Assembly (NCBI GenBank): GCA_031257115.1 | Contig: JAIRPF010000056.1 | Location: forward strand, 1-44,513 | Source of the DNA: Accumulibacter sp. | Lineage (GTDB): Bacteria > Pseudomonadota > Gammaproteobacteria > Burkholderiales > Rhodocyclaceae | Length of the DNA: 44,513 bases | Direction: 5' to 3' | In this document: positions 1 to 7,799 of the stretch, piece by piece | Layout of the letters: each line of letters opens with the position of its first letter | Position numbering within the stretch: the first letter of the stretch is position 1 | Notes under the pieces: model-generated | What the model saw: only the letters and a program-made list of their open reading frames with translations | The model's database searches: none | What the model was told of the DNA's origin: nothing | Translations under genes and position numbers: made by a program

Positions 1-61
1 GGGTTTGCACCCCTCCCAAGTAGCTACGGTCGAAACCCCGGCCTTCCAGGCCGGGGTTCCA
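1..61. repeat. Left copy of a 61-bp terminal direct repeat
   Basis: Bases 1-61 are identical to 44453-44513. The copy contains a perfect 10-bp stem hairpin (AACCCCGGCC, loop TTCCA, GGCCGGGGTT) at 34-58 and most of a second hairpin at its left edge (GGGT-TTGC-ACCC). It could be a dispersed hairpin repeat at which assembly stopped on both sides, or the overlap of a path that closed on itself. No coding potential is seen. Confidence 0.95.
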
Positions 62-70
62 GCCTTCGCA

Positions 71-96
71 CCGCCCTAAAGGGCGGGGTTTCAAAC
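71..96. repeat. Hairpins adjoining the left terminal repeat
   Basis: A perfect CCGCCC-TAAA-GGGCGG hairpin lies at 71-86, immediately followed by GGTTT-C-AAACC at 86-96. Together with the hairpins in the terminal repeat these form a row of small palindromes downstream of the minus-strand tctA gene. They may belong to the same repeat family or help end transcription; no clear U-tract accompanies them. A further imperfect CCTCCC/GGGAGG palindrome follows near 118-136. Confidence 0.7.
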
Positions 97-140
97 CGGA
101 GTCAGTTTTACGATGAACCTCCCTTGAGGGGGAGGCTCAC

Positions 141-1631
141 TCACGGCGCGAGTTTCTTTTTCGCCCTGTACGAAGTGATGGCGGGCGCCACGATGCTTAT
201 GACGGATAGAACGAGGAACACGGCCGAGAAGGGGCGTTGGAGCAGTACCATGACGTCATTGTTCGAGTTGAGCATGGCCCGGTTCAGGTTGCTTTCCGCC
301 ATGGGACCCAGGATGACTCCGAGTACCAGGGGCGCCGCCGGGTAGCCGTATTTCCGCATGAAGAAGCCGACCACGCCGAAAACCACCGTCACCAGCACGT
401 CGAAAAGGCTGTTCGACAGGGTATAGGCGCCGACGATGCAGAATACGCCGACCAGGGGAAGCAGGAGGCGGGGGGAAACCCGCAGCACATAGGGGGCGAA
501 TTTCGCCGATAGAAAGCCCATGCCCAGCATGACGAACTGAATCAGGATCCAGCCGGCGAAAATCGCGTAGACGATGTGGGGCGTTTCGGTAAAGAGAAGC
601 GGGCCGGGGCGGACGCCGATCAGGGTGATGGCGCCCAGCATGACCGCGGTGATGGAATCTCCCGGCACGCCCAGGGTCAGCATGGGAATGAGCGCGCCGC
701 CCGTGGTGCCGTTGTTGGCCGCTTCCGGCGCCGCGACGCCTTCGAGGACGCCGGTTCCGTATTTGCCGCCGTTCTTCGATATTTTCTGCATGACGTTGTA
801 CGCCATGAAACAGGCGATGCCGCCGCCGGCTCCCGGAATGATTCCGATGAACACGCCCAGGAAGGAACCCACGGTCATCGCCAGCGCGATGCCCTTGATC
901 TCCGTCCAGGAGGGAATCATGCCGGTGATTTTCTGCGGCACGATGTCCGCTTCGCGGGGCGGGTTTCCCACTTCGGAGAACACCTGGGCCATGGCGAAGA
1001 CGCCGATGAGGACGGGCAGCAGCGCCAGGCCGCCCATCATGTGGTAGCTGCCAAAGGTATAGCGGGGCGTGCCGACGATGACGTCGATGCCGACGGTGGA
1101 AACCAGCAGGCCGAACCAGCCCGAAATCAGGCCCTTGAGGATGTTCTTGCCCGAGGCGCTGGCGATGATGGCCAGGCCGAAGATGGAAAGCGAGAAATAA
1201 TCCGCCGCCTGGAATTGCAGGGCGACCTTTGCCAACTGGGGCGCGATGAGGATGAGGCAGGCGGTGCTGATGATGCCGCCGGTGAAGGACGCCACCGTGG
1301 CGATGCCGATGGCCTTGCCCGCCTTGCCTTGCTGGCACAGGGGATAGCCATCCAGCATGGTGGCGCCCGCCGAGGGCGTGCCGGGAGTGTTGAGCAGGAT
1401 GGCCGCCACCGAGCCGCCCACCATGGAGCCGCAGAAAACCCCGGACAGCATGATCAGCGCGGTGTGGGGTTCCAGGCGATAGGACAGGGGAAGGAGAAGG
1501 ATGATCCCCATGGAGCCGGTCATTCCGGGAAGCGCGCCGATGATGACTCCGACGAAGGTGCCGAAGACCATCAGCATGAAGGTGACGGGTTGAAAGGCGT
1601 CGACGAAACCCTGGGCCAGCATTTCCGGCAT
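141..1631 (-). CDS. tctA: Tripartite tricarboxylate transporter, large membrane subunit TctA
   Basis: This is the large permease of a tripartite tricarboxylate transporter, moving a carboxylate across the inner membrane with a periplasmic binding protein and a small membrane subunit. The 496-residue length is normal for TctA. The N-terminal half has the family's glycine-rich signatures (GVIIGALPGMTGSMG near residues 28-42 and NTPGTPSAGATMLDGYP near 81-97), and about a dozen hydrophobic segments follow. The ATG is preceded by AGGAGG five bases upstream. It is last in the order AKR-tctC-tctB-tctA, nine bases behind tctB. The substrate cannot be read from sequence; the family handles citrate, other di/tricarboxylates and aromatic acids. 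Confidence 0.95.
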   Translation of the reverse strand: MPEMLAQGFVDAFQPVTFMLMVFGTFVGVIIGALPGMTGSMGIILLLPLSYRLEPHTALIMLSGVFCGSMVGGSVAAILLNTPGTPSAGATMLDGYPLCQQGKAGKAIGIATVASFTGGIISTACLILIAPQLAKVALQFQAADYFSLSIFGLAIIASASGKNILKGLISGWFGLLVSTVGIDVIVGTPRYTFGSYHMMGGLALLPVLIGVFAMAQVFSEVGNPPREADIVPQKITGMIPSWTEIKGIALAMTVGSFLGVFIGIIPGAGGGIACFMAYNVMQKISKNGGKYGTGVLEGVAAPEAANNGTTGGALIPMLTLGVPGDSITAVMLGAITLIGVRPGPLLFTETPHIVYAIFAGWILIQFVMLGMGFLSAKFAPYVLRVSPRLLLPLVGVFCIVGAYTLSNSLFDVLVTVVFGVVGFFMRKYGYPAAPLVLGVILGPMAESNLNRAMLNSNNDVMVLLQRPFSAVFLVLSVISIVAPAITSYRAKKKLAP

Positions 1632-1640
1632 GGCTGCCTC

Positions 1641-2096
1641 CTAGAACAGCCGGAATTCCGGCAGCATGACCTGGAAAATCACGCGGAAGACGACGTATAT
1701 CGCGACCGTCATGCCGGCGCTGCCGGCGGCGGCGACCGCGTACTTCCGGTACCCGAAAAACCACGCGCCGAAAAACAGATAGAAAGGCGTCGTCAGGGAA
1801 AAACCGAGAGAGGACATCGACAGGACGTAGACGATCGTCGCCGCGACGAAAACGGCGAGGCGCAGCGCCGCCTTGTGGTCCGCGACGCCTTCCTTTCTGG
1901 GCCATCCGTCAAGCAGGCTCGACGCCGCCAGCAGCAGCCCGAAAACGAAAAGCCCCGCGGCTACGACCTTGGGATAATCTCCGGGGCCAAGGCCGGCATC
2001 CACCTTGAGCATTTTCTCCGCTTCCACGAACCAGAAAACGGCGAGAAAGACCAGAAGCAGCCCCATGACGAGGTCGGCCCGACGGGTGTTTTTCAT
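1641..2096 (-). CDS. tctB: Tripartite tricarboxylate transporter, small membrane subunit TctB
   Basis: This is the small integral membrane subunit that pairs with TctA. The protein is 151 residues with about four hydrophobic segments, typical for TctB. An upstream in-frame start would add 25 residues rich in Arg and Pro; I reject it because the ATG at 2096 has AGGAG eight bases upstream and begins the usual short cytoplasmic N-terminus before the first membrane segment. Sequence identity among TctB proteins is low, so the call rests on size, topology and position between tctC and tctA. Confidence 0.88.
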   Translation of the reverse strand: MKNTRRADLVMGLLLVFLAVFWFVEAEKMLKVDAGLGPGDYPKVVAAGLFVFGLLLAASSLLDGWPRKEGVADHKAALRLAVFVAATIVYVLSMSSLGFSLTTPFYLFFGAWFFGYRKYAVAAAGSAGMTVAIYVVFRVIFQVMLPEFRLF

Positions 2097-2177
2097 GAAT
2101 ACTTCTCCTGCTGGCGCGGGGAAACGAGGCCCGCAAGGACGCCACCGCCGGGGCGGCATCCTTGCGATCACGGCCGG

Positions 2178-3149
2178 TTACTTGTAGCGGTTGCCGATCT
2201 TGGCCGTCTTTATGACGTTCTCAAGCCGCTTGTCCTCGGAGGCGATGAGTTCGCCAAAGGTCTTTGCGTCCTTGAACGAGGGCGTCACGCTCATGGCCTT
2301 CATCTTTTCGATGAATACCGGATCCTCGACGGCGCTCTTGAAGATGGCCTGGAGCCTCTCCACGATCGCGGGAGGCGTGTTCGCCGGCGCGACGACGCCG
2401 CGCCACTGGTCGTACACGAAATCGAGGCCGGCTTCCTTGCCGGTGGGAACGTCGGGGAAAACGCCGAAGCGTTTTTCGCCGAAGACCGCCAGTATCCGCA
2501 CCTGCCCGGATTGCGCGTTGGGAATGCCTTCGGGGGCCACGTTCATGGCGGACTGGCAGTCGCCGGAAAGAAGGCCGGTGACGGACGGGCCGCCGCCCGC
2601 GAAAGGAATGTGCTTGAGCTTGACGCCCGCCGTCTGCTCGAAAAGAATGGCCGCCAGATGGTTCCCGCCGCCCACGCCCGCGTTGCCGATGGAAACCTGG
2701 CCGGGATTGGCCTTGGCGTCGGCGATGAATTCCTGGAGCGTTTTCCATTTCGCGTCGGCCCGGACATTAAGGTAATCATTTGCTTCGACCACCTTGGCCA
2801 CCGGCGCGAAATCGGTGGCTTTGAAGGGAACGTTGTCCATGTGGGTCTTGATGACGTGGGCGATGTTCCAGTGCATCACGCTGTAGCCGTCCGGGGCCGC
2901 GTTGCGCATGAAGTCGACGATGCCCGGCACGCCCGCCGCCTCGCCCTTGTTCACGATGACCAGGGGCTGGCCGTTGGCATATTTGGGGAATACCTCCGCC
3001 AGCGCGCGGAACACCAGATCCGCGCCGCCGCCAGCCGCCCAGGCCACCATGGCGGTGACCGGCTTGGCCGGGAATTTCGAAGCGTCGTCGGCGGCCAGGG
3101 GCGCGCCCGCGAACGTACACATCAATAAAGCGGCAATGAGCTTTTTCAT
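2178..3149 (-). CDS. tctC: Tripartite tricarboxylate transporter, periplasmic binding protein TctC
   Basis: This is the extracytoplasmic solute receptor of the TTT system (Bug/TctC family), 323 residues. It begins with a Sec signal peptide (Lys-Lys followed by a hydrophobic core, cleavage likely after APLAA near residue 20). Family features include FPAKPVT near the mature N-terminus, the AWAAGGGADLVFRALA loop that contacts ligand carboxylates, GNAGVGGGNHLAA and PFAGGGPSVTGLLSG. The ATG at 3149 is preceded by AAGGAGGAAAGG; a longer frame upstream has no ribosome site and would bury the signal peptide. It is the first transporter gene, about 100 bp after the aldo/keto reductase. Confidence 0.95.
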   Translation of the reverse strand: MKKLIAALLMCTFAGAPLAADDASKFPAKPVTAMVAWAAGGGADLVFRALAEVFPKYANGQPLVIVNKGEAAGVPGIVDFMRNAAPDGYSVMHWNIAHVIKTHMDNVPFKATDFAPVAKVVEANDYLNVRADAKWKTLQEFIADAKANPGQVSIGNAGVGGGNHLAAILFEQTAGVKLKHIPFAGGGPSVTGLLSGDCQSAMNVAPEGIPNAQSGQVRILAVFGEKRFGVFPDVPTGKEAGLDFVYDQWRGVVAPANTPPAIVERLQAIFKSAVEDPVFIEKMKAMSVTPSFKDAKTFGELIASEDKRLENVIKTAKIGNRYK

Positions 3150-3252
3150 CCTTTCCTCCTTAAAAAAAACGATAAAAACACCAATGAGCCACACACAGCC
3201 ACATACAACCACACGCAACCGCATACACGCCGGCCGGATTCGCGCCGCGCGA

Positions 3253-4320
3253 TCATCTCCCGTAGAAAAGCCGGGGCGGATGGAGCATGTTCCACACCGC
3301 GTCGCAGGCGTCCAGCGCATCCTGCGGCAAGCGTACGCCCACGGCCTTCATGTTTTCCAGCAACTGCTCCACCGAGGTCGTGCCGGAAACGATCGAAGTG
3401 ATCCCCTTCTTGTTCAGAATCCAGGCCAGCGCGAACCGCGACAGGCTATGGCCGTGCTCGCGGGCAATATCGCTCAGCATCCCGACCGCGTCGAAATCGA
3501 TGTCGTTCCAATACTTCTGCTGGTAAACGAAGCCCTGGCCGCCCATGCTGAAACGCTTGCCCTCGATCGGCGGCTTGCCTTTTTCATATTTGCCGGAAAG
3601 GAAGCCGGCGGCCATCGGGCTGAAAACCGCGACGCCGACGCCTTCCTCGATGCAAAGCGGCAGAAGCTCGTATTCGATGTCGCGGGCAAGCAGATTGAAG
3701 GGCGGCTCGATGACGTCCCAGCGGGCCAGGCCGTGCTTGTCGCTGAGCCACAGCGCCTTGCCGAGCTGGAAGGCGCGGAAATTCGAGCAGCCCAGGTAGC
3801 GCACCTTGCCCTGCCGCACGAGATCGTCCATCGCCCGCAGCGTCTCGTCGAGCGGCGTGTCGTAATCGGGCATGTGCGCGTAGAAAATGTCCAGATAATC
3901 CGTTCCCAGCCGCTTCAGGCTCCCCTCGACGGACTGCATCAGATTCTTGCGCGAAAGCCCCGTGTCGTTCGGCCCGGTCTCCTCACCGCTCGGCCAGGGC
4001 TTGAAAGCGCGCGGACGGGCCAGGTCGATCGGCCCCGCGATGACCTGCTCCCCGTACTTCGCGCCCAGCTTGCGGATATGGCCGGCCTTCGAAGCGATGA
4101 CCAGCGAATCGCGCATCCCCTTGATCGCCTTGCCCACGATTCGTTCGGTCTCGGTATTGGCGTAGATATCCGCCGTGTCGATGAAATTGATCCCCTCGTC
4201 GACCGCCCTCCGGATGATGCGAATCGACTCCGCCTCGTCCACCTGCCTGCCGAACATCATCGTCCCGAGGCAGAAAGCCGAAACCTTCAACCCCGTCCTT
4301 CCCATCTTGCGATATTCCAT
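3253..4320 (-). CDS. Aldo/keto reductase
   Basis: This is an NAD(P)H-dependent oxidoreductase of the aldo/keto reductase superfamily, 355 residues. The catalytic tetrad is visible as Asp48 (FIDTAD), Tyr53, Lys78 (ASKAG) and His149 (FYAHMPD). The C-terminal ISGTTSVEQLLEN-like segment (here IVSGTTSVEQLLENMKA) matches the cofactor-binding end of the fold. It resembles the YajO/Tas-type bacterial AKRs rather than aldose reductases. A near-perfect ribosome site (AAGGAGGT) precedes the ATG. It leads the tctCBA genes, so it probably acts on the imported carboxylate or a product; the exact substrate is unknown. Confidence 0.93.
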   Translation of the reverse strand: MEYRKMGRTGLKVSAFCLGTMMFGRQVDEAESIRIIRRAVDEGINFIDTADIYANTETERIVGKAIKGMRDSLVIASKAGHIRKLGAKYGEQVIAGPIDLARPRAFKPWPSGEETGPNDTGLSRKNLMQSVEGSLKRLGTDYLDIFYAHMPDYDTPLDETLRAMDDLVRQGKVRYLGCSNFRAFQLGKALWLSDKHGLARWDVIEPPFNLLARDIEYELLPLCIEEGVGVAVFSPMAAGFLSGKYEKGKPPIEGKRFSMGGQGFVYQQKYWNDIDFDAVGMLSDIAREHGHSLSRFALAWILNKKGITSIVSGTTSVEQLLENMKAVGVRLPQDALDACDAVWNMLHPPRLFYGR

Positions 4321-5050
4321 GCAACCTCCTTTTTGTCCGTTTTCGCCCCCGGCGGATCATGTTTTCAGCCTTGAGCAACGAGATTCAACCACAACGGCAC
4401 GGCGGACACAACGCGGACACGGCGAACCCCCCCTTCGCCCCCGCCAGCGCGGCGAGAAGCGAAAACTTCAGCGCGTTTTCCGCTCATTTCCTCACCCCGA
4501 AAATCAGGCGTTTCGCGCAAGAGCCGGCGGTAAACGCCCTCACCCCTTCCGCAAACCGTCTGCCCATCGGACATCATCCATCCGCCACGAACGACCGGCC
4601 CCGCACACACCTTCCGCGCGTAGCGCGCTGACCAAAAACCTCCTTCTTGAGGAAGGTGGCTCGCGCGATAGCGCGAGTCGGAAGGAGTCGGGCGGTCGAG
4701 GAAAGCGCCGGACGGTCGAATGCGACAGGCGCGACTGAAACACGGAGCGCGCGCGTCCCGCCCGCTTTGTCCGCTTTCTTTGCGGGCGGGACGCCCGCGC
4801 TCAATTTTTGATGAACGCACCGGATTCCCGCTCATCAAGGGAATGACGGGTTCTTTTTTCGCCTCCCGCTTTCCGTCGTGCCCGCCGTGTTTTCCGTGGT
4901 TACTGCTTTTCGCTCTTGTCTTTCGCCGCGATTGCCACGGGTGTCATTTTTCTTTCAGGCTTTCTCCGTGAAGTTGGTGCTCGCGAGCTTACCCCAACCC
5001 AGGCGGGCTACTGCCTGTGGCCCGCGATTTCCGCGAACACTTGCCGGCCT
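4321..5050. repeat. Gene-free 730 bp filled with composite inverted repeats
   Basis: No credible gene is seen. The stretch starts with an outer-arm repeat of the ACAACGGCACGGCGGACAC type (4386-4420). It continues with a palindromic segment (ACCTCCTTCTTGAGGAAGGT at 4638-4657, then GGCTCGCGCGATAGCGCGAG) and a GCGGGCGGGACGCCCGC-type palindrome (about 4780-4800). It ends with a half dRS3-like hairpin (ATTCCC at 4824, GGGAAT ending 4844) and an inverse outer arm (GTCGTGCCCGCCGTG, 4875-4925). The same modules recur in other gaps of the window. The AKR promoter must lie near 4321-4400. Confidence 0.7.
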
Positions 5051-5773
5051 TCAATCGGAAATGACGAGCGTTCCGGACGAAATGATGAATTCCGCCGCGT
5101 TTTCGATGTCGTTTTTCAGCGCGGCTTTCGCGCCTTCCATATCGCCCGTCTTGATCGCCTTGACGAATTTTCCGTGATGGCTCAGGGTTTTCACCAGCCG
5201 CGTATGGTGGTCGCTGATCGCGCGCGCTTCGAGCCGCTTTGACCCGGAACGCAGGTCATAGTTGAGAATCGGGCCGATGCGCAGCCAGAGGATCTCGATC
5301 AACTGTAGCAGCATCGGCATTTCGGAAGCCCTGTAAATGGCGAAGTGAAGGTCCTTGTTGATGCTGATCAACCGGGTTCCGTCGGGGTTGTCCTGCCCCA
5401 GCTCGTCATTGAACGCGGCGTTGAGGGTTTCGATTTCGTCAAGATGCCGCTCGTTCATGCGCGGACATGCCTGCTCGGTGGCGAACCCTTCGAGATTGGC
5501 CCGGATGCTCGTGATTTCCCGAAATTGGCTGACCGTCATCATCGGCACACGGATGACCCGGCCCGGCCCGATTTCCAGGGCTTTTTCGGCAACGAGCCGT
5601 TGCGTCGCCTCGCGCACGGGCATGACGCTGACCTTCAGGGCATCGGCGGTGGAACGCAGGGAGAGTTGTTGCCCCGGCATCATCCTGCCGGACATCAACA
5701 GCTCCTTGAGTTGTTCATAGACGTCGCCGCTCAGGGTTTGCCTTTGCAACGGGGTGACGAGTTCATGGATCAT
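5051..5773 (-). CDS. GntR-family transcriptional regulator (FCD domain)
   Basis: This is a DNA-binding regulator of 240 residues. The N-terminal winged helix (residues about 10-78) carries the GntR signature around LRSTADALKVS and PVREATQRL. The C-terminal part is a helical FCD-type ligand domain; the RANLEGFATEQA helix and the DLHFAIYRAS and SDHHTRLV segments supply the usual Asp/His metal or acid-binding residues. FCD regulators usually sense small organic acids. The gene is divergent to the alcohol dehydrogenase and on the same strand as the AKR-tct genes. Two GTGATCAC palindromes in the divergent region are its likely operators. The ATG has only a weak ribosome site. Confidence 0.93.
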   Translation of the reverse strand: MIHELVTPLQRQTLSGDVYEQLKELLMSGRMMPGQQLSLRSTADALKVSVMPVREATQRLVAEKALEIGPGRVIRVPMMTVSQFREITSIRANLEGFATEQACPRMNERHLDEIETLNAAFNDELGQDNPDGTRLISINKDLHFAIYRASEMPMLLQLIEILWLRIGPILNYDLRSGSKRLEARAISDHHTRLVKTLSHHGKFVKAIKTGDMEGAKAALKNDIENAAEFIISSGTLVISD

Positions 5774-5789
5774 GGCGGCGAATAAAAGT

Positions 5790-5802
5790 TATATGTGATC
5801 AC
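5790..5802 (-). promoter_or_regulatory. Candidate GntR operator, regulator-proximal copy
   Basis: TATATGTGATCAC, containing the perfect 8-bp palindrome GTGATCAC at 5795-5802, lies 17 bp upstream of the regulator start. A second copy in inverted orientation occurs at 6010-6022. GntR/FCD regulators typically bind short AT-flanked palindromes in their own promoter, so autoregulation is inferred. Confidence 0.6.
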
Positions 5803-6009
5803 TTTAGCACGCTTTCAAGCGGGCTGAAAACACGCGCCGCCCCAACGATTTTCGCCGCCCGCGTTGACGGGCCGCCGCCATGCGTTGGAGCCGCAAGCCA
5901 GCGTGGGCAAGGCGTGAACGCCGTCCGGCGGCGGCGCTCCATTTTTTTGAGTGTCCCCGAACAAACAGCTTGTATTTTGTTGTTATTTGTGATTTCATAT
6001 AAATGTACT

Positions 6010-6022
6010 GTGATCACATATA
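6010..6022 (+). promoter_or_regulatory. Candidate GntR operator, dehydrogenase-side copy
   Basis: GTGATCACATATA is the exact reverse complement of the site at 5790-5802, in an AT-rich stretch (about 5965-6030) upstream of the alcohol dehydrogenase start at 6138. The AT-rich segment TTTCATATAAATG just before it is a plausible minus-10 area, so binding here would block the divergent catabolic operon. The rest of 5774-6137 holds nothing else recognisable. Confidence 0.6.
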
Positions 6023-6137
6023 TAAGATCGTGTCACGGCTGTCCACTACCGGATCATGCCCGAAGCGTCGGGGTGTTCCGTGCGGAGTGAATGATCTGGG
6101 GGTTTGCGGGTAAAGCGTTTGCCGAAAGGATGAATCG

Positions 6138-7163
6138 ATGAAAATGAAGGCGGCTCTGGTAACGGACCTGGAAAAAGTGTCGATAGAGGAAATCGAGCGG
6201 CCCCGGATCAAGGACGACGAGGTTCTCATCAAGGCCAGAACGGTCGGCGTCTGCGGCTCCGATCTGCATCTGTTCCGGGGCACGCACGCATTTCGTAAGC
6301 CGCCCGCCATCCTGGGGCATGAGATCGCCGGCGACGTCGTCGAGATCGGGAAAAACGTCCGCAGCGTCAAGGTGGGCGACCGCGTCACCGTCGAACCCCA
6401 GTACGGTTGCGGAGAGTGCGAATTTTGCCGGCAAGGGCTGGTCAATCTTTGCCAGAAGAAAGTCGTGCCCGGAACGGCCAAATGGATCGGGGTTTTCGTC
6501 GAGTATTTCAACGCCCCCGAAAAAACGGTCTATAAGCTGAACGACGCCGTCGGCTACCCGATGGGGACGATGATCGAGCCGCTCGCGGTGGCCGTGCGGG
6601 CCGTCCGCAAGGCGACCGTAAAGGAAAAGGACTGCCTGGTGATCCTCGGTTCCGGAACCATCGGCCTGCTCTGCCTGGTGGTGGCGAAGCATCTGGGTTA
6701 CGAAACCGTCATCTGCACCGACGTCGCGCGCTTCAACCTCGACATGGCGATCAAGCATGGCGCGACGCGCGCGATCGATCCGCGCGAAACCGATCTCGCC
6801 GATACCGTCCGGCAGCTCACCAACGGCAAGGGCGCCGATTTGGCGCTGATCGCCGCGGGAGCGCCCAACATCCTCGATCAAGCCTCGGCGTGCGTCAAAA
6901 AATGCGGAGAAATCGGCGTGATCGCCATGATCACCGAAAAAATCCCGTTCCACTCATATCAGATCGTGTTCAACGAGCAACGGATGTACGGCGCCATGAC
7001 CTATGCCACGCGCGATTTCAGGGAAGCGGCCGAAATGGTCAACGGCGGTCTCGATCTGACGGATTTCGTCACGCAGACGCTGGACTTGGCGCATACGCAG
7101 GAGGGCCTGGACATTCTCAGCCGGAAAAAGGAGAACGTCGTCAAGGTGATGGTGGAATTTTAA
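6138..7163 (+). CDS. Zinc-dependent medium-chain alcohol/polyol dehydrogenase
   Basis: This is an oxidoreductase of the medium-chain dehydrogenase family, 341 residues, related to sorbitol and threonine dehydrogenases. Catalytic zinc ligands are Cys39 (GVCGSD), His61-Glu62 (GHE) and probably Glu147 (IEPLA). The structural zinc site is intact at Cys91, Cys94, Cys97 and Cys105. The Rossmann motif GSGTIG is at 171-176, and Asp195 at the end of the second strand favours NAD+ over NADP+. GAAAGGA seven bases upstream supports the start. It begins the plus-strand operon opposite the GntR regulator. Oxidation of a hydroxyl group on the imported compound is likely, but the substrate is unknown. Confidence 0.93.
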   Translation: MKMKAALVTDLEKVSIEEIERPRIKDDEVLIKARTVGVCGSDLHLFRGTHAFRKPPAILGHEIAGDVVEIGKNVRSVKVGDRVTVEPQYGCGECEFCRQGLVNLCQKKVVPGTAKWIGVFVEYFNAPEKTVYKLNDAVGYPMGTMIEPLAVAVRAVRKATVKEKDCLVILGSGTIGLLCLVVAKHLGYETVICTDVARFNLDMAIKHGATRAIDPRETDLADTVRQLTNGKGADLALIAAGAPNILDQASACVKKCGEIGVIAMITEKIPFHSYQIVFNEQRMYGAMTYATRDFREAAEMVNGGLDLTDFVTQTLDLAHTQEGLDILSRKKENVVKVMVEF

Positions 7164-7227
7164 GGCGTTTGTTCAGAGAAGTTTGAAGAAAAATTTGTTT
7201 GTGGAACAACTGCTGGGGGAAACCATT

Positions 7228-7794
7228 ATGGGAAAAATAAAAGCCATATTGCATTTTCTTGACGATCGCCTTGAGGAATCCATTTTGAGCATGTTGTTGC
7301 TGCTAATTACTCTATTGACAGGCACACAAATCATTATGCGGTATGTGCTGCTTAGCCCGTTGTCGTGGAGCGAGGAACTGTGCCGCTACTGCTATATGTG
7401 GACGGGGTTTATCAGTGTCGCCTATTGCATACGCAAGCGCATTCCCATTCGGATCAACACCTTGGTGATGTTATTGCCACACCGTAAACAGAAAATGCTG
7501 GAAGTATTTACTAATGCCATATCGACTGTTCTCTATAGCGCTTTTTTTCTCTCTACGATCACGATCATCGAAAAAACGATTATTACCCGCCAAGCCAGTC
7601 CGGCCATGCGTCTTCCATTTTATATCATTTATATCGGCCCTTTCCTCGGCTTTGGACTGTCTCTTCTACGTCTGATACAGGTTATCGCGCAAGATGCCAG
7701 GGATGTACTTTCCCGGACCGGCGATGGTCCAGAAGAATTGCCACAGGTACGGGAAGCCATTGAATACATTCGAGAAAACAGACGGGGAGGTTAA
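7228..7794 (+). CDS. dctQ: TRAP transporter small permease DctQ
   Basis: This is the four-helix small membrane subunit of a TRAP transporter, 188 residues from the preferred start. The DctQ signature lies in the RYVLLSPLSWSEELCRYCYM region after the first helix, with further hydrophobic segments to about residue 150. The ATG at 7228 has GGGGGA seven bases upstream; a TTG at 7183 would add 15 residues but lacks a ribosome site. It sits 64 bp after the dehydrogenase and five bases before DctM. Base composition changes abruptly here: this gene and the next three are much richer in A+T than the dehydrogenase. Confidence 0.92.
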   Translation: MGKIKAILHFLDDRLEESILSMLLLLITLLTGTQIIMRYVLLSPLSWSEELCRYCYMWTGFISVAYCIRKRIPIRINTLVMLLPHRKQKMLEVFTNAISTVLYSAFFLSTITIIEKTIITRQASPAMRLPFYIIYIGPFLGFGLSLLRLIQVIAQDARDVLSRTGDGPEELPQVREAIEYIRENRRGG

Positions 7795-7799
7795 CAGAT

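Noticed and set aside
576-3128. 850-codon open frame on the plus strand
   Set aside because: It lies antisense to tctA, tctB and tctC, has His/Arg/Asp-rich composition typical of GC-rich antisense frames, and no ribosome site.
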